NCBI GenBank assembly: GCA_905178155.1 | Contig: CAJINV010000005.1 | Location: forward strand, 7,184,989-7,248,988 | Direction: 5' to 3' | DNA from: Amoebophrya sp. A120 | Lineage: Eukaryota; Sar; Dinophyceae; Syndiniales; Amoebophryaceae | DNA: 64,000 nucleotides | Part shown: positions 42,101 through 51,911 of the stretch, in pieces | How the letters are laid out: every line of letters begins with the position of its first letter | Numbering within the stretch: position 1 is the stretch's first letter | The notes under the pieces: model-generated | What the model was told of the DNA's origin: nothing | Seen by the model: the letters and a program-made list of their open reading frames with translations, nothing else | Database searches by the model: none | Position numbers and translations under genes: made by a program

Positions 42101-45100
42101 ATATCATGTTCAACAACCACAGTAACAACAGCATGTATCCCACGAAAAAACTCTTTCGCTGTGAACTTGTGATGCAGAAAATGGAATACAGAACTATTTG
42201 TCTTGCTACACCTGCATAGAGCATTGGAGGTTCAAGTGTGTTCCCCCTTGGAAAGCGCGCATGACAAATTTTCACCAGTGTTATGTGTAACAAACTTGTG
42301 ATGCAGATCTTGCAAAATCATCACAGTGAAACAGTTTTTTCGTGCGATAGCATGTCCACCGAAAATATGAACTCCACCAGTTCTGGTCAAAACTCGTCGG
42401 GTATTCTGAGGAAAAATCCCCCCTCCCCATATCAAAATGGAAATTTGTGTTGCTGCTTTGTGGTCACAAATCAGATTTGTCTTGCTGGAAGTGCTTGGCG
42501 GTATTTTCCAAGCCTGTTCGGGTATGCAGAAGGCTAGCAATCAGGCATGGAAAACAGGTTTACAGTAGTCGAAAGCGCATCACAGACTGGCTGTAGAATG
42601 CGCCACCGGGCTCCTATGACCCTATAGGCAAGACAAAGGCGATTTGTGGCCACAAATCAGCATCAGAAATTTCCATTTTAATATGGGGAGGGGAGATTTT
42701 TCACTTTGATATCGGGCACACCAACGTCTCACCTCGTCCACACCACTGGCGGTCCACTATCCTGTGCAAAAGTATCGCACTCGTAGTAATTGCAGTCATG
42801 CATTACAATTTTTTTGCTAAAGGTAAATCCGCATTACAGATTTTATTTCTCATGCTGAGGAAATTTGTAATGCATTTTCATTTATTATACGAGTGCGATA
42901 CTTTTGCATTGCATATCCACCTCCTTCTACCAACGGACCGGTGAGTGGCGGTGGTGGACAAGAGCTAGGCGCACCTCCACTGGCTCCGGGTGCCCCTGGT
43001 TTGGTTCCCGGAGCTCCCGCTCCTGGCACTACGACTACGACGTCCACGGGTGGTTTTTGGAGCGCGACTTTAACTTATCGTGTGCAAAAGCATCGTACTC
43101 GTACTAATCGCAGTCATGCAAGACAAATCTCATTTTCAAGCTAAATCAGCATGACAAATTCCGTTGGTCATGCTGAGCTAATTTGTGTTGCAATACTACG
43201 AGTACGATTCTTTTGCAATGCATATAGCTACTGCGGGCACAACTGTTGGTAACTCTAGCAGTAGTTGTTCTCCAAGCCTGCCCCCAGCGTCCAACTCGAG
43301 CAGTTCGCCAAGCCTACAACAACCAGGATTATACCACCAGCAGTTAGGTCCTGCTGGAGGTGCAGCGCAGGCGCACCACATGAGAGGCGGCGGCGGAGGT
43401 CCTCCGCCACTGCCGGGCGCGGGCGCGGCGCCGGGTGGTGCTCAACATCTTCATGCCCAACAACACCAACACGCTGGCGCAGCAGGAGGAGGAACTACTG
43501 CTGGAATCCCGCATCAGCAACACCAGCTACAACAGCATCATCACCAACAGCAGTTTAACACCACCCCCGGAGCAGGTGGGCCGGGCCCAGGCACAGGAGC
43601 TCCCGGGGGCGCTCCACCACCACATCTTCATGTTGCGCAGCATCAAGGAGGACAGCCGCAGCACCCGCCACCTCCAACGACGCATCATCATCAGCATCAA
43701 CAGCAGCCCTTTATCAAATGTAACAATGTCTGGGTCTGGAAGATTGCCAGGTTTGTCATGCACATTTTGCATGACTCCTGAAAGCAACTACATTACATCT
43801 TGCCTCACTTTTTTAAGATGGGTTTTTTCGTACTTCGGACTGTGCCATAGTAGATGACTTTACCGCTTTTTTACTGTTCTTTTATCCCTCAGCGCTGGTG
43901 GGTCTGCCGACAAAGTTATCCCTAGTACTCAGATGGCTACAAAGCTCATCCCGCAGCCGTCCCAGGAGCTCTTGTGACTGTCTCTTGGTAGTGATCGCTT
44001 TGCCCGTGCTTATTCCACTCAGAGTTTGCTGGGTAGGTGGCTACCGTTTTAAGTTTATAAACGAATGGGACGCCCTGCCCTTAGCCTTCCAACATGACTC
44101 CTGATGTCTGTGATGCATGCCCTAGCATCACAGATTTTGTGAGGGCTTCCTGATGCCTATACCGCATGGCAAATGCTCTTTCCGTGTAGCAAGACTTGGA
44201 CTCTATTTGCTGCGCATGCAATACAGATTTTCTTAGAATCCAAAATCAGCATGACAAGTTGGATTCTTCCAGACCAGACATTTTTACAGTTGATACCCTT
44301 GCTGCAGCCGCATCATTGTGCAACGCCGGGCAACGGACCCGCCTCGTCATCCTCGGGACCAAGGAACAGCGGTGCTGGAGGTAAGTACTTTTGATGTAGG
44401 ATCTTTGTTCATGTTCTTGTTCTTGCGTGCGACTGTGGCAAAAATTATCGTCTAGCACAAACACCATGATGATTCATTGTAGTTGGCGGCAACAATTTAT
44501 AAGCACGTCGACAAAGTAAGTAGGACGTCGACGACGATACGTATGATGAAAACAACAAAATTTCTACTTCAGTGTCTTTCCCACCACCCCCACTGGGATC
44601 TTGTTCCGCGGCAACATCCGGTGCACCAGCAACGACTACAACTCCGACGGTAATGCAGCAGCCGGGAAGCGGCGGCGGCGGGGCGGGGGGTGCACAGCAC
44701 CCGCAAGGAGGACCTCTATCCACAGTAAATTTATTCTCGTACTGCAAGTACAAAACGGAAATGCAGCACATCAAACTTCGTGGCCCACCTACAGCATGCC
44801 ACGACTTGATGTCTTATGCTAAGTAGCGAACAATCGAAGGCATGTTTTGTCAACATACAGAAAGAACCGCATTTTTTGTAAGTCTGCGGGAAGATTTCGA
44901 AAATAATTACTGTGGATAAAAACCTCACCAGCACCAGCATCACGTGACCAACATGCCGCCGCGTGGGCAGCCGCTCTCGTTCCGTGACCGAGACAACGCG
45001 GCCGCGGCCACGGCCGGCGGTATTTCCCTCCGCGAGCTGCGCGACAGGGAGATGCGCGATATCAACCGCAAATATCTCTGGGTCTGGGAGATGATTGTGA

Positions 45101-48100
45101 CACTTGTCATGCTAGTCTGGCATGACTCTGAACTCTGTTTTGCGTGGCCGCGAAGAGCTTCTCTTGCCTGTCATGCAAAATGGAGCTTCTCATGCGGAAT
45201 ATGCAACCCAGAACAACGGAAAAACTTGTCATGCTTGGCAGCGCATTGCAGTGTGCTAAGTATTGCCTTCCTTGCATCACAAGTTTCCAGACCTAGACCT
45301 ATTTGCAATCCATACGCGACCGGGAGCTGCAAATGCGGGACCGCGAACTGCTCAGCTTTCGCGACCGGGCGGAGCTGATGCGAGACCGCGAAATGGAACT
45401 GCGGGACCGAGAACTGCGAGAACTAGAGCAGCTGCACCTGCAACGCGAACGCGACCGGGAACTGATGGCCGGCGCGACAGCCGGTGGTCAACATCACCAA
45501 CAGCATCTACCGCCCTTGCACCAACGCGGCGGGCCTGCGGATCACCAGTTTTTTCCCCGGGACAGCCGGGACCTATGCACCGCAAAAGTATCGTCCTAGT
45601 ATAAATCGCATGACAAATAAAAATAATTTCCTCAGCATGATGAGAAATGAAATTTGTAATGCGGATTCAACTTAACAACGAAATTCAAATTTGTAATGCA
45701 CGAATACGATTAGTACGACTTTTGCAATGCATAGGACCAACAGCACAGCGACTTTCTGATGCACCGGGACCAACGAGAACACCACCAGTTACCGCCCTTC
45801 AGCTATCGAAAGGAAAAATCCCCCTCCCCATATCGAAAACGAAATTTGTGATGCTGTATTTGAGGTCACAAATCGACTTGTCATGCTAGAAGGCCAAGAG
45901 GCGCAGTCGTGGCCTCGTTTACAGGCAATTTGTCATGCTGTTTCCCACTCTCAGATGCCTCCTATCATGCTGAAGATGGAAGGCTTCCCCACGCCACCCA
46001 GCACTACAGTCCGCATCTTTTCCCGTGTAGCATGACAAAGCTGATTTGTGACAACAAATCTGCATCACAGATTTCCGTTTTGATATGGGGAGGGGGGATT
46101 TTTCCTTTTGATATCAGCAGCAAGTACGAGCACTCGCACCCGTACAGTCGCGCCGGGGCACCCGGGGGCCCGCCCCTCGTGCATCCGGGGAGCAGCAGTT
46201 GCGCGGGAGGCGCCGGTGGTGGCCAGCACCCCCCGGGAGGAGGAGGACCACCACAACATGCACCCCCCCCTTCGCATCATCATCCCTACCAGTCGGGCGG
46301 TCGAGGTATCAAATGCGAAAATGTCTGGGTCTGGAAGATTCTGAGACTTGTCATGCACGTTTTGCATGAGCCGTGATGTCTGTGATGCATGCCCTAGCAT
46401 CACAGTTTTTTTGCCGGCTTCTTGATGCCTATTCCGCATGACAAATGCCCTCTCCGCGTAGCAAAAAACGCGCTCCCTTTGCTGCTCATGCAATACAGAT
46501 TTTTTTGGAATCCAAATGCAGCATAACAAGTTCTATTCTTCCAGACCCAGACACTTTTGCATTTGATACGAGGCCCTCCCGGCGAGAAACCGTATAACCT
46601 GCTCAGGTGTTACAATCTCAAACGTTGCAATAAAATGTGGAAATCTGTGATGCAAGAAGTGCATGACCTCACCTACTCCCACAGAGTTGCGCATGACAAC
46701 AAGTTTCGGAGCTCTACACCGCACTAGATGAATCTGGCGAAATTTGTATTGCAGAAAGTGGATGAATTATGCTGTCCGGGTCTGTCATGCTCGTCATGCT
46801 ACACAAAATTTGCAACGCTTGAGATTGTAACGCTTGAGCAAGTCATAAACCGCTTCCGTCGTTTCTGGAGCAGGCACGGAAGCACCACAACTGCCACGAC
46901 TGGTTCGAAGTGCCGCAGAAATACTTGGGCCTGCTATGAAATGCAAAAATGTCTGGGTCTGGAAGAATGGAAGGCTTGTCATGCTTGTCTGGCATGACCC
47001 ATGATGCTTGTAATCCATGACCCAGCATCACAGATTTTTGGAAAGCTTCCTGATGCCATTTCCGCATGACAAATGCCCTCCTCGCGTAGCACAAATGTGG
47101 CTCCTCTTGCTGGTCATGCAATACAGATTTTTTTAGAGTCCAGAGTTAGCATCACAAGTTGCAACTTTATTCCAGACCCAGACATTTTTACAATCCATAC
47201 CTGCTGATCGGCCGCAACGGGGACGCGATTCGGCGGTACCGCCAGTTTGCCACGGAGCGCGGCATGAACATCATCGTCGACCAACCACAGAAAATTATCA
47301 AATGCAAAAATGTCTGGGTCTGGAAGACAGTAACCTGTGATGCTAAATCTGAATCATGCTAAAATCTGTGTTGCATGAGTGCCAAAAGCTGTCCACTTTC
47401 GACCAAGTTGGGAGGGGATTTCTCATGCACGATAGGCATGACAGAGACCTGGCAGAGTTTGTCATGCTAGGTCCCGCATTCCAGACCTCATGGGTCATGG
47501 AAAATCTGCATGACAAGTTGCATCCTTCCAGACCCAGACATTTTTGCATTTGATAAAAATGGCCCTGTCCCGGTCTGCCATGCAAGTGAACGGGGGACAC
47601 CTCATACGAATTGCAAAACTATCGTACTAGTAGAAGTCGCATTACAAATTTCCTCAGCATGAGAAAAAGAATCTGTGATGCGGATGTACCCTAAGAAAAA
47701 GATCTGTCGTGCATAACTGCAATTAGTAGTACAGTAGTACGAGTACGATACTTTTGCACAGGACACCTCACGCAGGCGGACTTGGAAAGGATGGGGCCCG
47801 GAACCGTCCACATCACGGGTAACGACTATCCTGAGTAAAAACGTCCCCACACCAGAGTTGTAATGCAAATCTGCATGCTGAAAATGTTTCTCATGCGGAG
47901 ACCCATGAGAAGCAGTCTCTCGTCGTGTTGTGGGATTTGTGATGCTAGAATCAGCATGATATGCTAGATCTGTGATGCTGCAGAACAAGCTAAACAGGAT
48001 TTCACTGCGAGGCCAAACTTGTCATGCGCAGCAGCAAAAGCTGACAGATTTGTCTAGCAGATTTCCCAGCTTGACTCTGGTGTGGGGACGTAGTTTTTAC

Positions 48101-51100
48101 TCAGGATAACGACCTGGCCAACATCATTTCCCTCAAGGCCGACATGCAACAGAATCTGTTCAAAGCCATTTCCACCCTGGACACGCAGAAGGGAGGCGGC
48201 GGGTCTGGCGGCGGGTTTTCCTCCTTCGGCTCGTCGTTCGGCTCCAGTGGAGGACCGGGAGGCGGTGGCGGATTCCACAACGCTATGCATTGCAAATATG
48301 TCTGGGTCTGGAAGGATGCAATTGCAAACTTGTGATGCGCATTTTACAACACGTAAAAATCTCTCATGCATAGGCAGCAAAGGTTGCCCACTTTCTGTCA
48401 CAAAAATGGGGCATTCGCATTTGTCATGCAGATTCGGCATTGCAGAAGCTTCTCGAAACCTGTTATGCTAGGGCTTCCATGCTAGACCTTCTGTGTCATG
48501 CAAAAGCAGCATAACTCTTCCAGACCCACACATATTTGCACTGGATAAACGCCTCGACCACCAACCCGCTGCATTCCGGGGGTTTTGCGATCGGATCCGG
48601 TCCCAGTTTCCTGAATATTGAGAGGAAAAATCCCCCCTCCCCATATTGAAAACGCATTCGTCTGAAAATTTGTGATGCAGATTTGAGGTCACAAATCCTG
48701 TCTCTCCTGCGGGAAGGCAAAGCCAGAGAGCCCGCCGCATTATGCCGGCGGTTTGTGATGCTGTTGGGCTTACAGCGCCGACATCTGTCATGCTAGTCCC
48801 CTACGTCAAAACCTCTCGGCCCAGGCTTGGCATCTGCCTGCAGTTTTCTCCAGCAAGACAGACCCGATTTGTGTACGCAAATCCAGCGCCAGAAACTTAG
48901 TTTCGATATGGGGAGGGGGGATTTTTCCCTTTGATATTGAACGGGCCATCGTTTCGAGGCCCCCGCGGGGGAGGACGCGATCCGCACTTGCGAGACCTAT
49001 CGAACGCAAATATCGATCTGGGTCTGGAAACTTGTGATGCTGAATGGCGAAGCATGAGGGTGCCACAAGTGACGGCTCAGCATGACAAGTTTCTGAGAGG
49101 CAAGGCATTGCCTACTCAGCATGACGAGCTGCGTTTTTGCATGACAGAAAGCTGGGGCTTATTTTATTGGGTAACTTGCATTACAGACTTGAGAGTCATG
49201 CTAGCGGAGCATGAAAAACTTGCATTCTGCTTCCAGACCACCCAGACAGATTTGCAGTTGATAAGACCAGCACCGCGACCACTTTCCGTTTGGTCCGTCT
49301 AGTGGCAGTATGCACTGCAAAAGTATCGTACTCGTATAAATGCATTACAAATTTCCTCAGCGTGAGAAATAAGATTTGTAATGCGGATTTACCTCAAGAA
49401 AAAAATTTGTAAATGCATAACTGCAATACAACGAGTACGATACTTTTGCACAGGATAGGCAGCTCCTTCGGCGGTGGGCCCGATTTTGGCGACCCGAGAG
49501 CTGGGCCTCCGATTGGCTTGGTATCCACAGAAAAAATAACCCCATCCCCATCCATTTTTTGCATGACAAACACAGAACTTGATACGTGTTCTGCATTACA
49601 ATTTGGATGTGGGTGGGTGTTTTTTCCACGAGGATACTTGGACCCGAGAAACTACGCCGTTGCCCAGTCCCAGCTCTTCAGTAAAAAACGCAGTTGCATT
49701 TATTTTGAATTTTATCCAACCTATTTTTTTCGATGGAATACAACAACCGTAGTTGTGCACCATATGGTGGCAAGCTGACCCAGTCGTGCATCATGTTTTG
49801 CGGTGCTTGTAGCTGAGAACGTAAAGTATAATGCGGATTAACAGACGATCATGCATCTTATAATTTCCACCACGACCACCACGCTCTACAACTGCATAAT
49901 TTTGATTGCAGAGATTGATCTCATCCACATGGTACTTCCTATTGGCGCGGCTCTCTGGTAAGAACTCTATCACAGCATGTCATCTGACACACACCCCTTC
50001 TACATCAACGACCACAGGTGGACGCAGTCGCACGGCTACGGGCACGACAGACGGTATGGGAGTGTCAGGATCGAAAGTGTCAAAGTTGAAAGAATCTGTA
50101 ATGCAAAAAACCGATACCAGCTGGAGCCCAGTTTGCAAGCGGCGCATGACGAATTTTGGCAGCATGGAAATCCAATCTGTCGCGCTGTTTGAGCAGAGAC
50201 GATTGCTTTTGTCGTGCTATTTTAGCAGCTCTATGTATAATCTCACACCCCAAACAGGCTTGTAATCGGCCTCAGTTGCCTGCTCTGCAAGACAAGCGCT
50301 TTGCGTCTAGCATTTTATGCATCACAAACTAGTTCAACTTTGACGATTTCAATCCTGACACTCCCATAGACGGCGACCGGCGGGGAAATCCGGGCGGGGT
50401 CGGTGCGGGAGGAGCTCCACCGATGCGGCAGCAGAACGGTACCGGTGGTAGTCACCACAACGTCAACGTGGGAGGTGTAGCTCCTTCTCGAGGTGGCATG
50501 CTGAACAACCCCAATCCCATGGGAGCCTCCGCTCCAGGCGTGCCGAGCCGGTCGGGACCTTACGGAACCAACAGTATGGGGAAAGCCGCTGCGCTATGGA
50601 TTGCAAATATGTCTGGGTCTGGAAGAGTGGAACTTGTGATGCTACCTCTGGACTCTACATAAAATCTGTATTGCATGAACAGCAAAAGAGGTGTGTTTTG
50701 TACTACGCGGAGAGGACATTTCTAATGCGGCTTGAGCATCAGAGAGCACTCGCAAAATCTCTGATGCTAGGGCATGCATCACAGACCTCACGGGTCATGC
50801 AAAATCTGCATGACAAACTCCTGCATTCTTCCAGACCCAGACATTTTTGCAATGCATATGCGCCCGGTGTCGGTGGTGGCCCGCCGAGTCACGGAGGTGG
50901 ATCTTCCCTGTTTGCCGGTCCTAGTATGAAACTGCACAACTCCCCCTCGTCCCCCTCATTTGTCATGCAAAGTGCCTAGTTTACGCCTTGGCTCTTGGCA
51001 CTGTTTGCATGACAAGTTCTCGCAGCCCCAATAGCACTACACTCCTGTCTAAATTTGTCATGCAGGAAAACCTGTATTCTTGCTGACGCTTGTATTGCTG

Positions 51101-51173
51101 TTCATGCAATACAAGTGAGGGGGAGGGGGAGTTGTGCACTTTCATACCTAGCTCTTATCCCGCAGAAACATGA
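39178..51173 (+). CDS. KH-domain RNA-binding protein, over 1000 residues, more than 30 exons
   Basis: From 40911 onward, 30 exons joined by target-repeat excision and two GT-AG introns give exactly 988 codons to TGA at 51173. Upstream exons are about 39178-39340 (YGEVALTSVKIRNLHLFCG), 40262-40305 and 40723-40749, joined by GT-AG introns 40306-40722 and 40750-40910. The single clear domain is a type I KH fold at 46853-48160. It reads FLEQARKHHNCHDWFEVPQ, then YLGLLIGRNGDAIRRYRQ with the RNA-binding GxxG loop GRNG at 47210-47221, and later TVHITGNDLANIISLKADMQ. The rest is low complexity: acidic (VDEDPVDQIG), Gly/Pro/Thr-rich, His/Gln-rich (44 kb), Arg/Asp/Glu repeats (RDRELQMRDRELLSFRDR) and Gly/Ser runs. 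This suggests an RNA-binding, condensate-prone protein, perhaps in splicing or mRNA handling; that is inference. The 5' end has no ATG in frame and is unresolved. Confidence 0.85.
39341..40256 (+). mobile_element. Introner, family A, enlarged to 916 bp by a nested insertion
   Basis: Left TACGAATTGGAAATATGTCT, right CAGACACATATTTGCGATGCATA. Perfect target repeat GACCA at 39336-39340 and 40257-40261. A 56-bp direct repeat (39445-39500 and 40031-40086, with two or three differences) brackets about 530 bp of foreign sequence. Joins CEGVDH to AVAVIH. Confidence 0.9.
40996..41247 (+). mobile_element. Introner, family A
   Basis: Left TATCAAATGCAAAAATGTCT, right CACTTTTGCACTTGATA. Perfect target repeat CACGA at 40991-40995 and 41248-41252. 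Joins DKNDHD to AGDQHL. Confidence 0.93.
41361..41505 (+). mobile_element. Introner, family B, GT-AG capable
   Basis: Left TATGAACTGCAAAACTATCG, right CGATACTTTTGACATGCATA. Perfect target repeat GGTAG. One register reads GTAG...CATAG, that is GT-AG. Joins VDQIG to RQHEQL. Confidence 0.92.
41543..41809 (+). mobile_element. Introner, family A variant
   Basis: Left TATCGAATGCAAATATGTCT, right CAGACGCATTTGCGGTTGATA. Perfect target repeat ACAGC at 41538-41542 and 41810-41814. Joins LLGSAQ to LLQDDA. Confidence 0.92.
41880..42103 (+). mobile_element. Introner, family G
   Basis: Left TATCGTGAGAAGAAAGTGTT, right AACACTTTTTTCCTGTGATA. Perfect target repeat TCATG at 41875-41879 and 42104-42108. Joins NDPHIM to FNNHSN. 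Confidence 0.93.
42136..42349 (+). mobile_element. Introner, family G
   Basis: Left TATCCCACGAAAAAACTCTT, right AAACAGTTTTTTCGTGCGATA. Perfect target repeat GCATG at 42131-42135 and 42350-42354. Only 27 nt of exon separate it from the previous introner. Confidence 0.93.
42402..42711 (+). mobile_element. Introner, family C
   Basis: Left TATTCTGAGGAAAAATCCCC, right GGGAGATTTTTCACTTTGATA. Perfect target repeat TCGGG at 42397-42401 and 42712-42716. Joins GQNSSG to TPTSHL. Confidence 0.93.
42758..42915 (+). mobile_element. Introner, family B
   Basis: Left TATCCTGTGCAAAAGTATCG, right CGATACTTTTGCATTGCATA. Perfect target repeat TCCAC at 42753-42757 and 42916-42920; no G, so no GT donor. Joins TTGGP to PPSTNG. 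Confidence 0.93.
43076..43224 (+). mobile_element. Introner, family B
   Basis: Left TATCGTGTGCAAAAGCATCG, right ACGATTCTTTTGCAATGCATA. Target repeat TAACT against TAGCT. Joins WSATLT to TAGTTV. Confidence 0.9.
43712..44295 (+). mobile_element. Introner, family A, enlarged to 584 bp by a nested insertion
   Basis: Left TATCAAATGTAACAATGTCT, right CAGACATTTTTACAGTTGATA. Perfect target repeat CCCTT at 43707-43711 and 44296-44300. Inside, CATGACTCCTGA occurs at 43770 and 44093, bracketing about 320 bp absent from other family A copies. Joins HQQQP to LLQPHH. Confidence 0.9.
44381..44572 (+). other. Conventional GT-AG intron
   Basis: Donor GGAG|GTAAGTACTT and acceptor ATTTCTACTTCAG|TG. It has no TIRs or target repeat. 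Joins NSGAG to VSFPPP in frame, inside the KH gene. It serves as an internal control for what a normal intron looks like here. Confidence 0.88.
44717..44921 (+). mobile_element. Introner, family I
   Basis: Left TATCCACAGTAAATTTATTC, right AATAATTACTGTGGATA with three extra A. Perfect target repeat ACCTC at 44712-44716 and 44922-44926; no G, so no GT donor. Joins PQGGP to HQHQHH. Confidence 0.9.
45060..45314 (+). mobile_element. Introner, family A
   Basis: Left TATCAACCGCAAATATCTCT, right TAGACCTATTTGCAATCCATA. Perfect target repeat CGCGA at 45055-45059 and 45315-45319. Splits the Arg-Asp-Arg-Glu repeat region. Confidence 0.92.
45574..45733 (+). mobile_element. Introner, family B
   Basis: Left TATGCACCGCAAAAGTATCG, right ACGACTTTTGCAATGCATA. 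Perfect target repeat GGACC at 45569-45573 and 45734-45738. Joins PRDSRD to QQHSDF. Confidence 0.92.
45804..46113 (+). mobile_element. Introner, family C
   Basis: Left TATCGAAAGGAAAAATCCCC, right GGGGATTTTTCCTTTTGATA. Perfect target repeat TCAGC at 45799-45803 and 46114-46118. Joins LPPFS to SKYEHS. Confidence 0.93.
46307..46568 (+). mobile_element. Introner, family A, GT-AG capable
   Basis: Left TATCAAATGCGAAAATGTCT, right CAGACACTTTTGCATTTGATA. Perfect target repeat CGAGG. One register reads G|TATC...ACGAG, that is GT-AG, with both signals taken from the target repeat. Joins QSGGRG to PPGEKP. Confidence 0.93.
46593..46847 (+). mobile_element. Introner, family K
   Basis: Left TATAACCTGCTCAGGTGTTA, right TAACGCTTGAGCAAGTCATA; the inner arm has CAATCTCAAACGTTGCAA. 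Perfect target repeat AACCG at 46588-46592 and 46848-46852. The preceding exon is only 19 nt. Joins PPGEKP to LPSFLE. Confidence 0.91.
46935..47199 (+). mobile_element. Introner, family A, splitting the KH domain
   Basis: Left TATGAAATGCAAAAATGTCT, right CAGACATTTTTACAATCCATA. Perfect target repeat CCTGC at 46930-46934 and 47200-47204. Joins QKYLGL to LIGRNG, immediately before the GxxG loop. Confidence 0.94.
47296..47555 (+). mobile_element. Introner, family A
   Basis: Left TATCAAATGCAAAAATGTCT, right CAGACATTTTTGCATTTGATA. Perfect target repeat AAAAT at 47291-47295 and 47556-47560; no G, so no GT donor. Joins DQPQKM to ALSRSA. Confidence 0.94.
47605..47765 (+). mobile_element. Introner, family B
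   Basis: Left TACGAATTGCAAAACTATCG, right CGATACTTTTGCACAGGACA. Perfect target repeat CCTCA at 47600-47604 and 47766-47770. Joins NGGHL to TQADLE. Confidence 0.92.
47827..48109 (+). mobile_element. Introner, family D
   Basis: Left TATCCTGAGTAAAAACGTCC, right GGACGTAGTTTTTACTCAGGATA with near-perfect arms. Perfect target repeat ACGAC at 47822-47826 and 48110-48114. Joins HITGND to LANIIS in the last KH strand-helix. Confidence 0.94.
48284..48547 (+). mobile_element. Introner, family A
   Basis: Left TATGCATTGCAAATATGTCT, right CACATATTTGCACTGGATA. Perfect target repeat AACGC at 48279-48283 and 48548-48552. Joins GGFHNA to STTNPL. Confidence 0.93.
48616..48936 (+). mobile_element. Introner, family C
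   Basis: Left TATTGAGAGGAAAAATCCCC, right GGGGGATTTTTCCCTTTGATA. Target repeat CTGAA against TTGAA. Joins GPSFLN to GPSFRG. Confidence 0.9.
48999..49263 (+). mobile_element. Introner, family A variant
   Basis: Left TATCGAACGCAAATATCGAT, right CAGACAGATTTGCAGTTGATA. Perfect target repeat AGACC at 48994-48998 and 49264-49268. Joins DPHLRD to QHRDHF. Confidence 0.92.
49309..49457 (+). mobile_element. Introner, family B
   Basis: Left TATGCACTGCAAAAGTATCG, right CGATACTTTTGCACAGGATA. Perfect target repeat GGCAG at 49304-49308 and 49458-49462. Joins PFGPSSG to SSFGGG. Confidence 0.93.
49522..49636 (+). mobile_element. Introner, family H, shortest in the window (115 bp)
   Basis: Left TATCCACAGAAAAAATAACC, right GGTGTTTTTTCCACGAGGATA. 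Perfect target repeat CTTGG at 49517-49521 and 49637-49641. Joins AGPPIGL to DPRNYA. Confidence 0.93.
49681..50017 (+). other. Conventional GT-AG intron
   Basis: Donor CTTCA|GTAAAAAACG and acceptor AACGACCACAG|GTGG. No TIR ends or target repeat. The phase is correct (QSQLF to SGRSRT). Confidence 0.8.
50055..50368 (+). mobile_element. Introner, family F
   Basis: Left TATGGGAGTGTCAGGATCG, right CAATCCTGACACTCCCATA. Perfect target repeat GACGG at 50050-50054 and 50369-50373. Joins TGTTDG to DRRGNP. Confidence 0.93.
50595..50858 (+). mobile_element. Introner, family A
   Basis: Left TATGGATTGCAAATATGTCT, right CAGACATTTTTGCAATGCATA. Perfect target repeat TGCGC at 50590-50594 and 50859-50863. Joins MGKAAA to PGVGGG. 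Confidence 0.93.
50925..51146 (+). mobile_element. Introner, family E
   Basis: Left TATGAAACTGCACAACTCCC, right GGAGTTGTGCACTTTCATA. Perfect target repeat CCTAG at 50920-50924 and 51147-51151. Leaves a last exon of only 22 nt (SSYPAET, stop). Confidence 0.93.
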
Positions 51174-51557
51174 TCGAGCTGTTTCTTTGTTCCAACGGAG
51201 TGCCACATTTGACAAAGTTCTTATAGAATGTGGATATAAATCTAGAATTCAAATAAAATACGCGCAACCAACACACCGCTCTTTGCAGGTACTTTAGTAG
51301 ATTTCAGAGGCATGACATTAGTGAGGTTTCGTAGGTGTACAAGCTGGTGAAGATTTACTGCTGCACAGCACCACGACCGCATCTCTTTTGCATTCATGTG
51401 TCATTGGTATGAGTAAAAAAGAGGATAAACTACATCCGGTGCTGCTACTTTATTTAAAATTCTGAGGTAATTGCTAGCACTCCTGTACTAGTTGACAGGC
51501 AACATGAATGCGTTGGCGTTGCGTCTTGTACACCAAATGTGGGACGTTGGGTATATG

Positions 51558-51911
51558 TATCCAAGAAAAATGAATCGGCGTTGGTAGTTCACGACGAGCA
51601 GTATAAGTATTCGCATGCTACGTTAGTACTCTCTCTACTTTGTCACACTTTGCATTTCCGAGGAATAGGAAAACAAGTATTCACGTAGTCAACATAAAGA
51701 GCATTTGCTCAGAAGTCTGTGGTGCCTCACAGATACTACACGGGAAAAGAAAACTTTACCGGATAAAGTTGTACTGGCGGTCTACCGTCATCACAACCTC
51801 TTGGCAGCATGCTTTTCTAGCACTAAAATGCACTCATGCTTTTCTGCAACACAAGTATGACTTCTGCTTTATTTTTTTACGACCTACCAGCGCCCATTTT
51901 TTTCTTGGATA
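51558..51911 (+). mobile_element. Probable introner, family J, old copy
   Basis: Left TATCCAAGAAAAATGAATCG, right CATTTTTTTCTTGGATA, matching the family J copy at 31490. No target repeat survives. It lies after the KH gene stop, in DNA without a confirmed gene. Confidence 0.6.
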
